Positions 11,653 to 23,134 of a stretch of 64,000 nucleotides of DNA are shown here, piece by piece (position 1 is the first letter of the stretch; each line of letters begins with the position of its first letter). Position numbers and translations under genes: made by a program. The notes beneath the pieces were generated by a model. The model saw only the letters and a program-made list of their open reading frames with translations, was not told the origin of the DNA and searched no databases. Source of the DNA: Sporobolomyces roseus (Eukaryota; Basidiomycota; Microbotryomycetes; Sporidiobolales; Sporidiobolaceae); assembly GCA_016617785.1 (NCBI GenBank), contig JADILM010000003.1, positions 2,046,001-2,110,000 of the forward strand, read 5' to 3'.

Positions 11653-13324
11653 TCATGCCCAGTACGAGATTCCTAATCCTACACTTCGAATTGGTGAAAC
11701 CCTCCCTCGAGATTGAGTCGCCAACCGTAGATCCGCTACGAGTCCTAACGAAACGAGGAAATCTCCTAACCGTCCTTCCCATGTCATCGCAACGTCCTGT
11801 TGATTGATGGTGTGAGCTGGTCGACCTCTCTGACGGACAGGGATCGGAAGAGAAGTGATAACTCACCGAATTTGTCGAAGCTCTCAGCTTCAACACAGCA
11901 GTAATCTGATCCTCGGCATCATTATTCTTCGTCCTCTTTCCCTCCTTCTCTCCCTCCTCGACTCCTCTCCCAAACGCATCGAAAGTGGCTTTCTTTCCTC
12001 TCTCATTCTCCTCGCCTAGAACCTCTCTCTCTTTCCCCTTCCTAGGTTTCTTCCTCTGAAACCATTCTCCTCCCACCGTCAAATCCGCGTCGTAACTATA
12101 CATATTGAAATCGAACCTGCTCGCCAAACTCGAGTCCCTCCCAGTCTTGACACTGTACGCCGTCGATAATTGACCCATGATCGGGTTCAAAGTTGCCGTG
12201 ACTGTCGTAGGGGGTTGAGGAGGACCTCCAGATGATTCAGGGATAGTAGAGAATCGAAGACCTGTTGATAAACCTGCGGAACGTTCTTGAGCTGAGAAAT
12301 AAACTTCTCCTCCTGCTGACCAACGACCTTTCAATCCAGTAGGCATCTCGTCTTCTTCATCTACCATTCTCTCCTGAGGTGTTGAGGAGGAGGAGGTAGA
12401 AGCTAGAGGTTGAATAGGAGATGTATCTGGATTCCCCCATTTCCCAAAATTGTATAATCCTCTCAAACCCCACATCCCATCCCCAACTGCATAACTATAT
12501 TCACTACTCCACCTCCCCGTATCTTGTTGTAATTTCAACTCGACTTCACTGAGTCGAGCAGCGGTTCCTGAAGTCGTAGTAGCGGTTGCGGAAGCTGAGG
12601 GATCATCGTTTTGCCAGGAAAGAGTGGGAGGGGTTGCGGGAGAAGGTACCGTGATGAGGGAAACGAGGAGTTGAGTTGCTGGAGAGAGTCGATGAACGTA
12701 GAGTGCGTCGAGTCTGGGTGAAGGAGCGTATAATTTCCCATATAATAAATAATCTGTACGAAACGATTTCACCTACAGTCAGCGGATGGAAGCGAAACTG
12801 TAGATATGGAGAGTTTGAGACGCACCTGCCTTGTCTATCCGTTCACCACCTTTCCAAGTAGGTCTAACGTCCTCCCTCAATTCAGGTCTCTTTGGAATCC
12901 CAACTTCTGTCCCATAACTCTGTAATACATCCTTGAACCTAATCCTCCCACCTCCCTCCTTATCCCTTCTAGTACTAGTCGCATCAAACGGTGCACTACT
13001 AAACAGATAACTCAATTGACCGGCCAAGAGAGGTGAAACTTCATGAGATAACACAGGAGCTGTTGAGGGTGGATATTCGGTTGGAGTTTCAGGGACTAGA
13101 GAGGAGAGTGCGAGACCGGAAAAGAAGGATCGGGTAGGGTGAGAAGAGAGGGAGAGATGTAATCCGGGAGAGAAAGAGAAATCTAATAATTGACGAGAAG
13201 TGTGAGTGAACGAGGCGTAGTGATTGTCGATCGAGTTCCAGTGAGTTGCCAAGTAGAACTCGCGGAGGAGGTAAGATGCTTGTTGAGTCGACATGGAAAG
13301 AGAGAGAGAGAGAGAGAACGACAT
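11653..13324 (-). CDS. MDM10: Mdm10, mitochondrial outer-membrane beta-barrel of ERMES
   Basis: Three exons on the minus strand: 12826..13324, 11867..12753, 11653..11796, giving 509 residues from the first ATG. An alternative start at 13294 (MSTQQASYLLREFY) would drop a Ser/Leu repeat encoded by a GA microsatellite, and is the better match to other Mdm10 N-termini. Family signatures are YLLREFYLATHWNSIDNHY, SRQLLDFSFSPGL, DYLLYGKLYAPSPRLDALYV, SPATQLLVSL and a final set of strands DVAMTWEGRLGDFLVSLG ... LGISYWA. Mdm10 is a 19-strand barrel that serves in ER-mitochondria tethering (ERMES with Mdm12, Mdm34, Mmm1) and in beta-barrel assembly with the SAM complex. Low-complexity charged loops (near 11900-12060) are inserted between strands. 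Confidence 0.9.
13298..13318. repeat. GA microsatellite in the MDM10 start region
   Basis: An uninterrupted run of GA/AG dinucleotides on the + strand. Read on the minus strand it codes for Ser-Leu repeats between the two candidate MDM10 start codons, which argues that translation may really begin downstream of it. Confidence 0.85.
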
Positions 13325-13614
13325 TCAACTTTCTAAAATCACTTCTGACTCTCTCGCTCTCTTGGATTGACTGTTCACTAGCAAGTGAGATGGAACATAG
13401 ACTTGAATTAGAACACGGGAAGAGAGCAAACAAAGGGTATCGGAGTGACAGATTAGAAAAGTGAGAAGGGGAGAGAGAGGAGGGGGTACAAATAGAGAGA
13501 AGAAGCGAGGCAAAGCGTGGAGAGCAAGGGAATTTGTTTGGTAATTGAAGGGAGGATCAACATCGATGGAGGAAGCGGGAGGAGGAGGAGGGAGCGATTG
13601 ATTGATTGTCTTTT

Positions 13615-14917
13615 TTAACCAGATTTCGATTTCTTCGACTTGTGCTTGTCAGATTTTGATTTCTTTTCCTTCTTGGGAGGAACGACGACGGGAGGAGGAG
13701 TAGGTTCATCTTCAGAGGATTCTTCGGAAGAAGAGTCGTCAGAGGAAGACGAATCTTCGGAATCATCATCTGAATCATCGTCGGATTCTTCAACAATCTG
13801 TGAGTTCGACGACCTCGCATCAGTTACACTAATGGAGCAAGTGTAGATACGAGAGTGTGAGAAGCTCACCTTTTTGCTAGGAGCGTTGACGGGGATATCG
13901 GCTTGTTTCGAAGATGAAGGTTCAACAGCGGCACGTCCAGCGTCGGTGGCAGCAGCGGCAGCGATCAAGGCGCGTTCAGCGTTCGACTTGCGTCCACGTT
14001 TCTTGCCAGTGTACTCTTTAGGTTCGGGAGATTCACCGGCAGGGACGGTTTGAGGAGGTCCATGTTCAGCCTCGTAAGCTTTCTTGTCGGAAAGGTAAGC
14101 AGTCTTCTTGTTCTCCATGATATCGTGGTAAGGCTATCGATAGAGTCCTAGCATCAGTACCGGTTCGAACGAGGATAGGAGAGGAGAAAGAGGTGAATTT
14201 ACCTTCTTTTGAGAATCACTCAAAGCAGCCCAAGATTCTCCAATCTTCTTCAAGACGTCGGCGTACTGAAGGTCGCTGTGACGGTTACGGAAGTCTTCTC
14301 GAACAGCGTTCTGGTATTCGATGTAAGCTGAAGCTGGTCGTTTAGGAGCGTTGGGATCTTTAATCTTCTTCTCCTTGTTGGGTCCTCTCTTCCTCTTCTG
14401 ATCTTCTCCATCTACACCATCCTCTCCTCCAGCGACGGCAGCGATAGCCTTTGACTTCTAGAGTACGAACGCGAAAAGAGTCAGCGGGAGATTGCGAAAA
14501 GTGGGTTCGTCCAAGACAAAGGAACTCACGGAAGTGGGTTTCGCTTTTGATCCAGCAGCAGTTCCAGTAGCAGCGAAAGCTTCGAGGTTACCGAAGAGAG
14601 CAGGGAATTGTTGAAGGAGTAATCCAGGAGAGTCAGTGTGTTCAAGTTCTTCCGAGTAGGCTTGAATCGCCGATTGAGCGGCACGATGGGCTTTCGAGAG
14701 TTCAGAGAACGAGGTTGCAAGACCACGTAGGGCACTGACGACCTATCAATAGAGAGTACGATATTAGAGAGAGTAAGTTGAGTGAACTCGAATGTTTGTT
14801 TTGATAGCCAGGAATGGTGATGGCGAGAGTGGGCGAGAGTGACAGATAAGGGAGGGAGGGGAGTGACGATGATAGGGAGAGTAGGGAAGAACGTACAGCT
14901 TGCTTCTTGTCAGCCAT
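13615..14917 (-). CDS. HMG-box chromatin protein
   Basis: Five exons on the minus strand: 14897..14917, 14530..14742, 14203..14457, 13870..14133, 13615..13797, all phase 0, giving 311 residues. The HMG box (about residues 115-190) reads KDPNAPKRPASAYIEYQN, VREDFRNRHSDLQYADVLK, KIGESWAALSDSQKK, PYHDIMENKKTAYL. It is preceded by a basic KRKRGPNKEKKIK segment and followed by a KKRGRKSNAER patch, an acidic Ser/Asp/Glu run and a Lys/Ser-rich tail. About 100 helical N-terminal residues come first. Such proteins bend DNA non-specifically; the arrangement is nearest to fungal Hmo1/Nhp6-type proteins, but I would not assign an orthologue. The first exon codes for only seven residues (MADKKQA). Confidence 0.85.
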
Positions 14918-15239
14918 GAGTAGTTCAGGGTCCAAGTATTGATTAGCCAGTTTGTATTAACCTCGTTTAGAGATTGTTGTTGTGTTGATGAAGGGGGGAA
15001 AAGCAAAAAAGAGGAATTGGAATCAATGTTTTTTATTTTTTGGCTCGCCCCTTTCGAATTGCTAGTCAAAGCTTATCGAATTGGAATCTAGCCCTCCTCT
15101 CAACTCTAATTCGACTCTCGCTGCCAAATGTAGCAATTCACGTAGACAACTATTTGGGTCACTAAAATTGCATTTCTTCTCAGGGTATCCTACTTATTGA
15201 GCCTTTTGACTTTTTACTTCAAGCGATTCCCAACCTTTA
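14918..15239. other. Intergenic: HMG-box promoter and polyol dehydrogenase 3' end
   Basis: Both neighbours are on the minus strand, so this carries the promoter of the HMG-box gene and the 3' UTR of the dehydrogenase. It contains an A-rich stretch near 15001-15045 and no other feature I can name. Confidence 0.5.
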
Positions 15240-17107
15240 CTAGTTCTCGACGAGAGAAGCATCTTCATCTGTAGGTCCGGAAATGACTGCCTTCGTGAGC
15301 GGTTTTCCATCTTGACCTTTTCCAGCCTTGTTCGCTTCGAATGCGAGTTTCGCATCTTTGAAAGCGTAACTATTTCAATTCGTAATGTAGTCAGCTACGG
15401 TTCAAGTGGGAATCTGAGTGTAGAGTTACCGGTGAGAGATAAGAGCTTTGAGGTTGACTGCACCTCGAGCGACGAGATCGAGCGCAAGTTTGTAACATCC
15501 AGAACCGTAACTGTTTCCTCGCAAAGTCATCAGTACGAAATTGCGAGCGATGATGGGAGTACTACTCACCGGAAGCTACCACGAATGGTCAATTCCTTGA
15601 CGAGAACGTCGTGAACAGGAATGTTGATGTTTGGGTTTCCCATTCCGACCTACGAAACGAAACGATGTGAGCAATTCATCGCCGAGCAACGGAGATGAAG
15701 GGATACTCACAGTGATGAGAGTTCCACCATGACGAAGAGCATAAAGACCAGTTTGAACGCAAACCTCAGCACCCGAACAATCGACGACCAAATCGATTCC
15801 TCCTGGTCCTCGTTCATCGAATCCGAATTGTTTGCGAATCTCTTCGGCACAACGTTTCGGGTAGTCGAGCTTGGATTCTCCTTCGTTGGGTTTCGGTGAG
15901 ACGTAATAATCGTAAGCGAGTCCTTGCTCTTTTGCGAATTTGAGTCGTGATTCTTGGATATCTGCGAGAAGTCAAGGAAAAGGTTAGATCGAATCGTTGG
16001 AGGGAAGAGAGCGTGAAGACATACCAACTACGATGACTTGACGAGCACCAAGACCCTTTGCGACGGCACAAGTGAGGAGACCAACGGGCCCAGCTCCGAA
16101 AACGAGAACATTGGCGGCATGAGGCATTTGAGCGACAGTGTGAACAGCATGGACGGCGACCGACATGGGCTCGATCTATTCACGAGCGAGCGAGCGAGTC
16201 AGCGCAAGAGGGAAATGGAGAAAAAGCGAAAGAAAACGAACGAGAGCTCCTTCTTCGAGGCTCATGTTGTCGGGAAGAGGGTAGCAGCTGTTTAAACCCC
16301 GTGTCAGCGAGCTCAAGAGACGGCGAGGAGATTAAAGACGTACAGATCAGCGGGAAGGGTATAGAAAGAAGTCAAAGTTCTGCGATTTTTCTCGAGAACG
16401 ATCAGTCGAAATCCAGGATTCACCCTCGAATGGACTCACCCGTCGAATGGAGGAGTAGCAGCGAAGACCATTTCGGAGCAACGCTGTTCACGAACTCAAT
16501 CAGCTGCTGTCTAGCTTCGAAAGAAGGAAGAACGACTCACGTTGTAATATCCAGATTTACAATCCGAGCAAACTCTGCACGACCTTCCGGGTTCGAGAGC
16601 TACTCGTTGTCCCACCTTGAGATGTGTGACGTTGCTGCCGAGTTTGGTGACGACAGCAGCGGTCTCATGCCCAAGGACCATAGGTTTCTCGACGATAAAA
16701 TCTCCGATTCTTCCTTTCTCGCTGCTCAACGACTCGGATCAGCTCGGAAAGTAGTGGCTGAAGCTTTATTACGTACCAGTAGTGAGTATCCGAACCGCAG
16801 ATGGAGATCGCCTTTGGAGCTACGATGACACTGGGGGAGGAGAGAAGAAGGTGAGGTCCCGAAGTTCGAAAAAGTGGTGCGGAAGGTGAAAGCTTACTCG
16901 TCCGCTCCCAATGCTGACTCATCTGGTAGTGGCCTTGATTCGAAAGCTACATCGTGGATGCCTCGTACGACCTGTGAAGAGAAAAGCGTCAGAGAGAGTG
17001 GAGGAGTGGGCGAAGAGTGGAGGAAAAGTTCAAGTACTTACGAAAGCGGTCTGAGTCTTGCCTGAAGGAATGGTAAGATCTTCTCCTAGCTGAGGTGGTG
17101 CTGACAT
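15240..17107 (-). CDS. NAD-dependent xylitol/sorbitol dehydrogenase (zinc MDR family)
   Basis: Twelve exons on the minus strand: 17042..17107, 16898..16971, 16777..16830, 16541..16721, 16440..16483, 16344..16379, 16242..16287, 16025..16175, 15711..15961, 15570..15649, 15430..15510, 15240..15369, giving 397 residues. Zinc and substrate elements are ISICGSDTHYW (catalytic Cys), VLGHETAAVV (catalytic His/Glu), the four-Cys structural zinc lobe CRVCSDCKSGYYNRC and IEPMSVAVHAV. The cofactor fold is VLVFGAGPVGLLTCAVAKGLGA, with an Asp at the end of strand beta-2 (VIVVDIQESRL) pointing to NAD rather than NADP. The family oxidises polyols to ketoses (xylitol to xylulose, sorbitol to fructose); I cannot separate the two. 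Some exons are very short (36, 44, 46 nt). Confidence 0.9.
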
Positions 17108-17684
17108 GTTGGCTAGTTGAAGAGAGGAAGAAGAATTCGGGAAGAAAGGGGAAAGACGTAGGTCTTTTTTCGGTGTATTTAGGCATGCGGTTTGCGTTTA
17201 CATCGATAAAAGTAGCTGGACTAGCTTCGAAGTGTACGAAAACTTTGTTTCGTTTTGACACGAAATTGTCCGACACCTCGCGAAGATTTGGCAGAGTGAG
17301 AGGAAAGCTGAAAGTGTTACAGTAAAGAGTAGACCCCTTTCGAATATGTGTGTACTTCCAAACTAAAGATGCGAAGAAGAGAGAAAGAGGGAAGTTAGTC
17401 AAGGAGGAGAAGAGGAAAGAAGTGCGAAGGTGAAAAACGAAACGACGATAAAAGGTTGTAGTGAGAAGTGCGAAAGGAGAGGAGAGGAGAGGAGGACGGG
17501 GAAGAGAATGTGCAGATGAAAGAGTTTGCGATGTTGAGAGGAGAAAGGGGAGAAGGGGGGTATAGAAGAGAGAGGAAAAGAAACCCGGAAAAAAAAAGTC
17601 CCAACGACAAATACAGAATAACCTGACTGACACCTATAGACTATGTGCGATTTTTATGTCTAGCGTATCCCATCCCAACCTCCA
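17108..17684. other. Intergenic: polyol dehydrogenase promoter and GT32 gene 3' end
   Basis: Upstream of the dehydrogenase ATG (minus strand) there is strongly purine-biased + strand DNA (about 17380-17590, GA-rich), i.e. CT-rich on the coding strand, which is common in fungal promoters. No ORF here looks real. Confidence 0.5.
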
Positions 17685-20119
17685 TCAAGCCTTGCGAAAA
17701 ATTGTGGCGCCCTTCTCGAGATCGATTGAATCTGGTGACATTTCGTTCAAGAGTCGATCGACTTCCTCCTCGAGGGGGATCCCGAGGATCCTCTCGTCGT
17801 ATGTTGCGGCCTCGTCACCAGTGGAGTCGCCGTAGGACTCGAACTCGAAGTTCCTTCCCGTTTCCTCAACTTGGGAGCTTCTGCCGAACTCGGTCCCGTA
17901 TTCTGCCTGCGACGAAGGTTTCGAAGTGGATGCACTTTGAGGTGTTGGGGTGGTACTCCTGGAGTGGTGGGTAGATCCGGGCTGAGAGGAGGTGTACTGG
18001 GGCGGGATCGAGAAGTTGGGCGATCGAGGTCGGAGGTTTGAAGTGGAGGAACGATCACCGCTCGACGTTGTTGCTGTCGATCCGCTGGAGAAGAGTTTCG
18101 ACTCCGAGAGTTCTGAGTGTTGTTGTTGCTGTTGTTGTTGGTCGAAGGTTGTCGAAGAATGCTCAGAGTGGAAGATCTCTCCCGATTCCTTCGAATTGAT
18201 GGAATGAAAGGGCCGAAACAAACTGGCCCCAACGCTCCTCAGCGTCGAATACGCTGGTGGACTGTTGGGGCCTGAAGTTGAAGGGGGCAGAGGGGAATTG
18301 GAAGAAGTAGAAACGGAGGAGTTTTGGGGACGAGTAGGTTGAGGTTGTTGAATCGAGTGAAGTTGAACACCGTCGAAGGCTCCATCGTGAGTAGCTCCCG
18401 GAGCATGTAAGATAGAGTTGTTCGAAGGGGAAGGTGGTCGAGAGGAACTGGGAATAGGGTGGTAACGATTTGCTTGATCGGGAGTATCGACGAAAGAGAG
18501 ATTCGAAAAGTATTGAGACCAGTTCGAATCTGCGCCGTTCGGGGTTTGTCCTCCTCCTCCAGGTCGTTCCGAGGGAGGCATCACCCAGACGGGAAGGTAG
18601 TAGAGCAATCCAGGTCGATTCGATTGTTCGTGCCGACTAGGTGATCCGTCGAAAGGAGTCGAAGGGCGAGATCCTCCAGGAGTATCGGGACGAATGAAAG
18701 GAAGTGCTTCGTTGCCAGAATTGGGAGTGCCGTGAGGAAGGGAGATGGGACCACGAATTCGAGAGGAAGAACGAAGGAAGGACCGTTTGGACCAGATTAA
18801 TCGAAGCATTCCGAGAACGACGACTGCTAATCCCGCGTACATGAGAGCGATTCCGAACTTTCCTAGGAAGGTTATGAAACCTGCATCCTCGCTGTACATC
18901 CCTCGAGACGATTAGAATTCGAGTTTGACTGGGAACTGAGCGAATCTTGGAACGTACGCATGCCATGAACTTCCGTAATAATGATCAAAGTACGAGTCGG
19001 TCATCTGAGAAGGATGCGCGTTCTTTCCATACCACCTCTTTGGTAATACTCGAACTTGACGTTCCATTCCTTCCGAAACATCTTTAGGCCATAATCCATA
19101 CTGAGCTGACAAGAACATCGGTCCAGTCGAGAACATGACGGTAGGATAGTTGGTACCGTAAGTGTGGTCGAAGGTGATCAAGTTGTGAATGACGAGATCC
19201 ATGAACGGGTGACCCTTTTCGCTGAACATGAGGTCGTTACTGACTCCGACGGGAATCGTTTGAGGTAGGATCACTTCGAAGTAGAGTAAGGGGTCCATAT
19301 TTCGTCGACAACCGATATCGAGATCCATGTAGATTCCTCCGAATCGGTGAAGGACGAAGTAACGAATAACGTCGGCTCGTTGAATTGGGTAAACGTATCC
19401 GTCGAAAGTCGATAAGAACCAAGGGTAGTATTCGGCGATAAAGTTGCGAGATGATGCGTCTGACCATAACATGAATTCACTATAATTTGAGAGGGAAAGG
19501 ATCAGCGAATTATCGAAAACGCAAAGATAGAGAGAGTTTTCTAGGAACTCACTAATCTGGATGTAAATCGATACAACCTTGACGGATCTTCTCCCATCTG
19601 TCTGGTAGAACGTCGGTCTTCCAAGTTGCGTGAATAATTTTAGGTATCCGTTGTTGACGATTGACAGTCGAGTTGTTCTTGGCGAGAGAAGTTGAACCCG
19701 CTTCCGAATCCAACCAACCTCTCTCCTCCAAACTGCCCATAAACTCGTTCAATGACTGATCCTTATCCTCTGTCGAAACGACTACATCGATCTTGTCCTT
19801 CTTCTCCCCACTATGAATCCCTTCCACCTTGGTAGGAGGATTGACTACTTTTTGATCCTTCTCCTTTCCAGGTTCCCTACTCTTTGATTGCTCTTGTACT
19901 GCCAATCGTTCATACATGTTCATCTCCAACTCTGTAATAATGTCGCGTGAATCAACCCCGAAATATTGAACGACCGTTGTCAAAACGATAACAGTTCCAA
20001 TCAAGATCAAAGCGATCAGCGTCACCATAATGGTGATAGCCTATAGTGATCGTACTTGATCAGTTATTGAGTTGGATATACGGGTAGAAGATGGGGAAAC
20101 TCACCTTGCGTGTATTCAT
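17685..20119 (-). CDS. GT32 mannosyltransferase, SUR1/CSH1-type (mannosyl-inositolphosphoceramide synthase catalytic subunit)
   Basis: Four exons on the minus strand: 20105..20119, 19553..20040, 18958..19479, 17685..18891, giving 743 residues. An N-terminal transmembrane helix (about residues 6-30) is followed by a spacer, then the GT32 catalytic domain: IPKIIHATWKTD, YEFMLWSDASSRNFI, QRADVIRYFVLHRFGGIYMD and the DXD motif in MDLDIGCRR (Asp220/Asp222), then the PVGVSNDLMFSEKGHPF and TGPMFLS stretches. A second membrane helix lies at about 353-376. The known family members transfer mannose to inositolphosphoceramide in the Golgi and need a Csg2-type partner. Unusual here is a cytosolic C-terminal tail of about 365 residues, Ser/Pro/Gln-rich with a polyQ run, much longer than in yeast Sur1. 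Confidence 0.85.
18118..18142. repeat. Trinucleotide (CAA/CAG) repeat coding for polyglutamine
   Basis: On the minus strand this codes for a short polyQ run in the tail of the GT32 protein; on the + strand it appears as repeated TGT/TGC triplets. Confidence 0.75.
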
Positions 20120-21375
20120 GTTGGAGCAAAGAGCGAGGGACACGGTTCTCGATTTGAAGAAGGAGGAGGAAAGAGAGAGGGGGAAGGGAGCGGAAGGTGC
20201 TAGTGGCACTGAGGTCTATTGATAGGACTCAACTTGATAGGTGTCTGCACGTTTGAGGTGGTGATTGAGAGTGGAAAGAAAAAGAGGGGAGTCGCGAATT
20301 CGGGAGGTGGCTTCTGTTTCAGCGACTTGAGTGGACGACTTGCTTCGGACTGGACTGCCGATAAGCTCTAGTAGGTGTCGGGGGAGTGGGAAGCGGAGAG
20401 TGAGGAGGAGGGAGTAGAGGAGGGAGCGGAAGCGGATCCGTTTCACGGAAAAAAACATCAAATTCAACTTTTTTATATTCCGTACGTCGCTTTTGCACTT
20501 TTGATCCTTCTCGCGAGAGCCCGTACAGCGCTACGATACGCCGTCCTCGAACGGAGCGAGAAGGGAAGTATTTTCTTTTCTTCGCAAGGCTCTCGACCCT
20601 CTCTACAAGCGACGGGAGGAGCACTCGTAAGTCCTCGTTGCAGTACAGTAGAGGCAGGAGCGAGTTCGGGCAAATTCAATCGAAGAAGAATACGTAAAGT
20701 AGCGAGGTGACGAGGGTCAAGCAAATTGTTTGATAAGTATTGGAAAACAGTGCCTGCGAGAGTTGTATTGCTTCGATCAGTTGTTTCTATTCTATCGTCG
20801 TCAGATCAGTAAGGGTCGAGAAGGGCGCAGTCGAGAGAAGTTTGATAGACGGTTGCGAGGAAGGGAGAGGGAAAGAAAAGGCAGAAGAGACGGCGGAAAC
20901 GAGCGAAACCAGCGGCGGAGCGATCCAAAGCGTCGTCCTCGAAGGGAGCGGTGTATTCGAGTCTTGTAGACGGGGTCCGAGAAGCGACAGTCGTGACAAG
21001 AGGGAAGCGCAGAGGAAAGACAGTTCGAAATGCCTGAGAAGGTGAACTCGATTCAACGGAAACGCCCGACTGAGCACAAGCGCTGATAGAATAGACCCTT
21101 TAAGAGAGACACACGAGTTCCCAGAGCAACAGAGGAGCGGATGAGGCCAGGACGGGACTCCGAAGAATCGAATAGGAGGAAATCGTCAAATCAGCATGGG
21201 AGTTCGAGTGACTTCGACACATAGCTTCGGGTAGTGTCACAGAGCTCAGACAGCCCACCACAAAGCAGTCTGCTGTATTTGAATGAAGTGAAGAAATTCG
21301 AGAGATGAGGGAGAGAAATTTCAGAAAAAGGTTTGATCATCGATCATCAACCACTCACTACAACTCGCTTGAAGG
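20120..21375. promoter_or_regulatory. Long divergent promoter region, no gene seen
   Basis: Some 1.26 kb between the GT32 gene (-) and ACL4 (+). ORFs in it are short, mostly purine-biased low complexity and without recognisable domains. It is long for this window and could hold an unannotated non-coding transcript or first UTR exons, but I cannot support one. Confidence 0.4.
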
Positions 21376-22898
21376 ATGACTAGAACCAAGCAAAAAGCAC
21401 GTAGAGGACAAAAGAAGCCTCAAGGGCAATCGCAGCAACCAGTCGCACCTCCAGCACCAATTCTTTCAGTTGAACAACTTCTAGTCAAATCCGCACAACT
21501 CATCGCTTCCTTAAACTACGAAGGTGCGAAACAAGCATGTAACGAAGCGTGTCACAAGGCGAACGAGGAGGCTCAGAACGGTGGAGATCCGAGGTTGTTG
21601 AGGGACGCTTTGGAAATTTTGGGAACTGTCGAACTCGAACTGGGAGAGGTAGAGGACGCTAGAGAGGTAAGTAACTACTCTGATCAGTCTACCTTGAGCG
21701 AGTCAGAGCTGACTTGAGGTAGCGATTTTACAGCATTTCCTCAATTCGATTCAATTAGCCTCTACTCTCCCCGATCCTTCACCCGCACCTCATCTCTACC
21801 TAGCCCAACTCTCCGCGACCCCTCAGGAATCCCTCACTCACTTCGCAGACGCCCTCGCGATCTTTCAAGCGAAACTCGCACAGATTGAGAAAGTGAAATT
21901 AGGGGGAGATGGGAGTGCTGGCACTCAGGATGATTTGGAGGACGAAGAGGATATCAAAAGGAGTGCGAGTAGAGCATTGGTCGGAATGACGGAACTGTAT
22001 TTGACCGATTTATGGTGAGTATTTTCAGGATTTCGATCAGTTTGGCTTCTCGCGACTGTACTGATGATGTTCTCCCATTCACAGCTTCGAAGAGGATGCC
22101 GAACAGAAGTGTGAGGAGTATCTGAAGCAGGCTTCGCAAATAGACCCTTCAGATCCAGAAGTTTATCAGGTTAGTTTCTCACTTTCCTCCTCTTTCCTCA
22201 AGTGCTCAGTCAAGCTTACTCTCCCTTGATGTTGTAGACTCTCGCTTCAGTGCGGCTGAGTCAATTGCGAGAAGACGATGCGAAAGAAGCAGCGAACAAA
22301 GGTTATTCATTATGGAAGAACATCGAAAACAGTGAGTCATCTTTACTCTCTCTCTCATTCCTTCACCAGATTGATCGTCTCCCTCATATGACAGATTCTC
22401 CTCTCTATCCACCACCTGCCGCCCGCCTCTCCTGCGCCAAACTTTTCCTCGAGCTCTCTCAACACGTTCCCGCCTTGGAAATCCTTCAAACGCTCGAAGG
22501 AGAAGACGACGAGGATTCAGAAACGTGGTATCTCAGTGGTTGGGCTTGGTGGTTATTGGGAGAGAGTAGGGGGGATAAAGCGAGTAGTGCGAACGAGGAG
22601 AGTAAGGAGGAATGCTGGAGTGAAGCGAAGTTGTGTTTGGAGAATTACCTCAAGGTGCGCAACTCTCTTCGTGATTCTCTCGAATCCGATCGTACTCATG
22701 TTGTGAGGTTGTACACAGATCGAGGAGAGGGAACCTGAATCGACAGATCCTGAACAAATGGCTCACGTTCAAGAAGTGTTGGCGAAATTGAATGAAGCTG
22801 GAATTGTGGCTAGTCAGGGAGATACGGGAGAGGGTTACAAGGTTGGGAATGGAGGTGAAGAGTGGGAGGATGCTTCGGATGAAGAGATGGAGGAATAG
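21376..22898 (+). CDS. ACL4: Acl4-like TPR chaperone of ribosomal protein L4
   Basis: Six exons: 21376..21666, 21734..22014, 22085..22169, 22238..22331, 22395..22654, 22719..22898, giving 396 residues. The N-terminus is basic (TRTKQKARRGQKK). It is followed by tetratricopeptide-like helical repeats (VEQLLVKSAQLIASLNYEGA, ALEILGTVELELGEVEDARE, ALVGMTELYLTDLCFEEDAE, YLKQASQIDPSDPEVYQTLA, WYLSGWAWWLLGE) and an acidic end (EEWEDASDEEMEE), the layout of Acl4. In yeast Acl4 captures nascent Rpl4, keeps it soluble and escorts it into pre-60S particles in the nucleus. Assignment to Acl4 rather than another TPR protein rests on the basic head, repeat count and acidic tail. Confidence 0.8.
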
Positions 22899-23134
22899 TT
22901 AGATCATAGAGCTTTTGCAACTCTTGCGAAACGTCTTTCTCAGGGAAGACTCAGGCTGAGAGAACAGTTCTTTCTTTTGGCTTCCTCCCGCGACGCAATC
23001 TCTTCTTCGGCTTCGCTTTGAGTAGTAAACGTCACAACTAGAGAGAACAAGGGGCTTCCCTTGGGAACGAATCGCTCGAACCTTCTCTCTGATCGACCCT
23101 TCTTTCATTCCCTCCACTATCACCCGATCTCACC

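Noticed and set aside
13640..13846. Ser/Glu-rich ORF on the + strand
   Set aside because: Antisense of the acidic Ser/Asp tail of the HMG-box protein; no splice-supported continuation.
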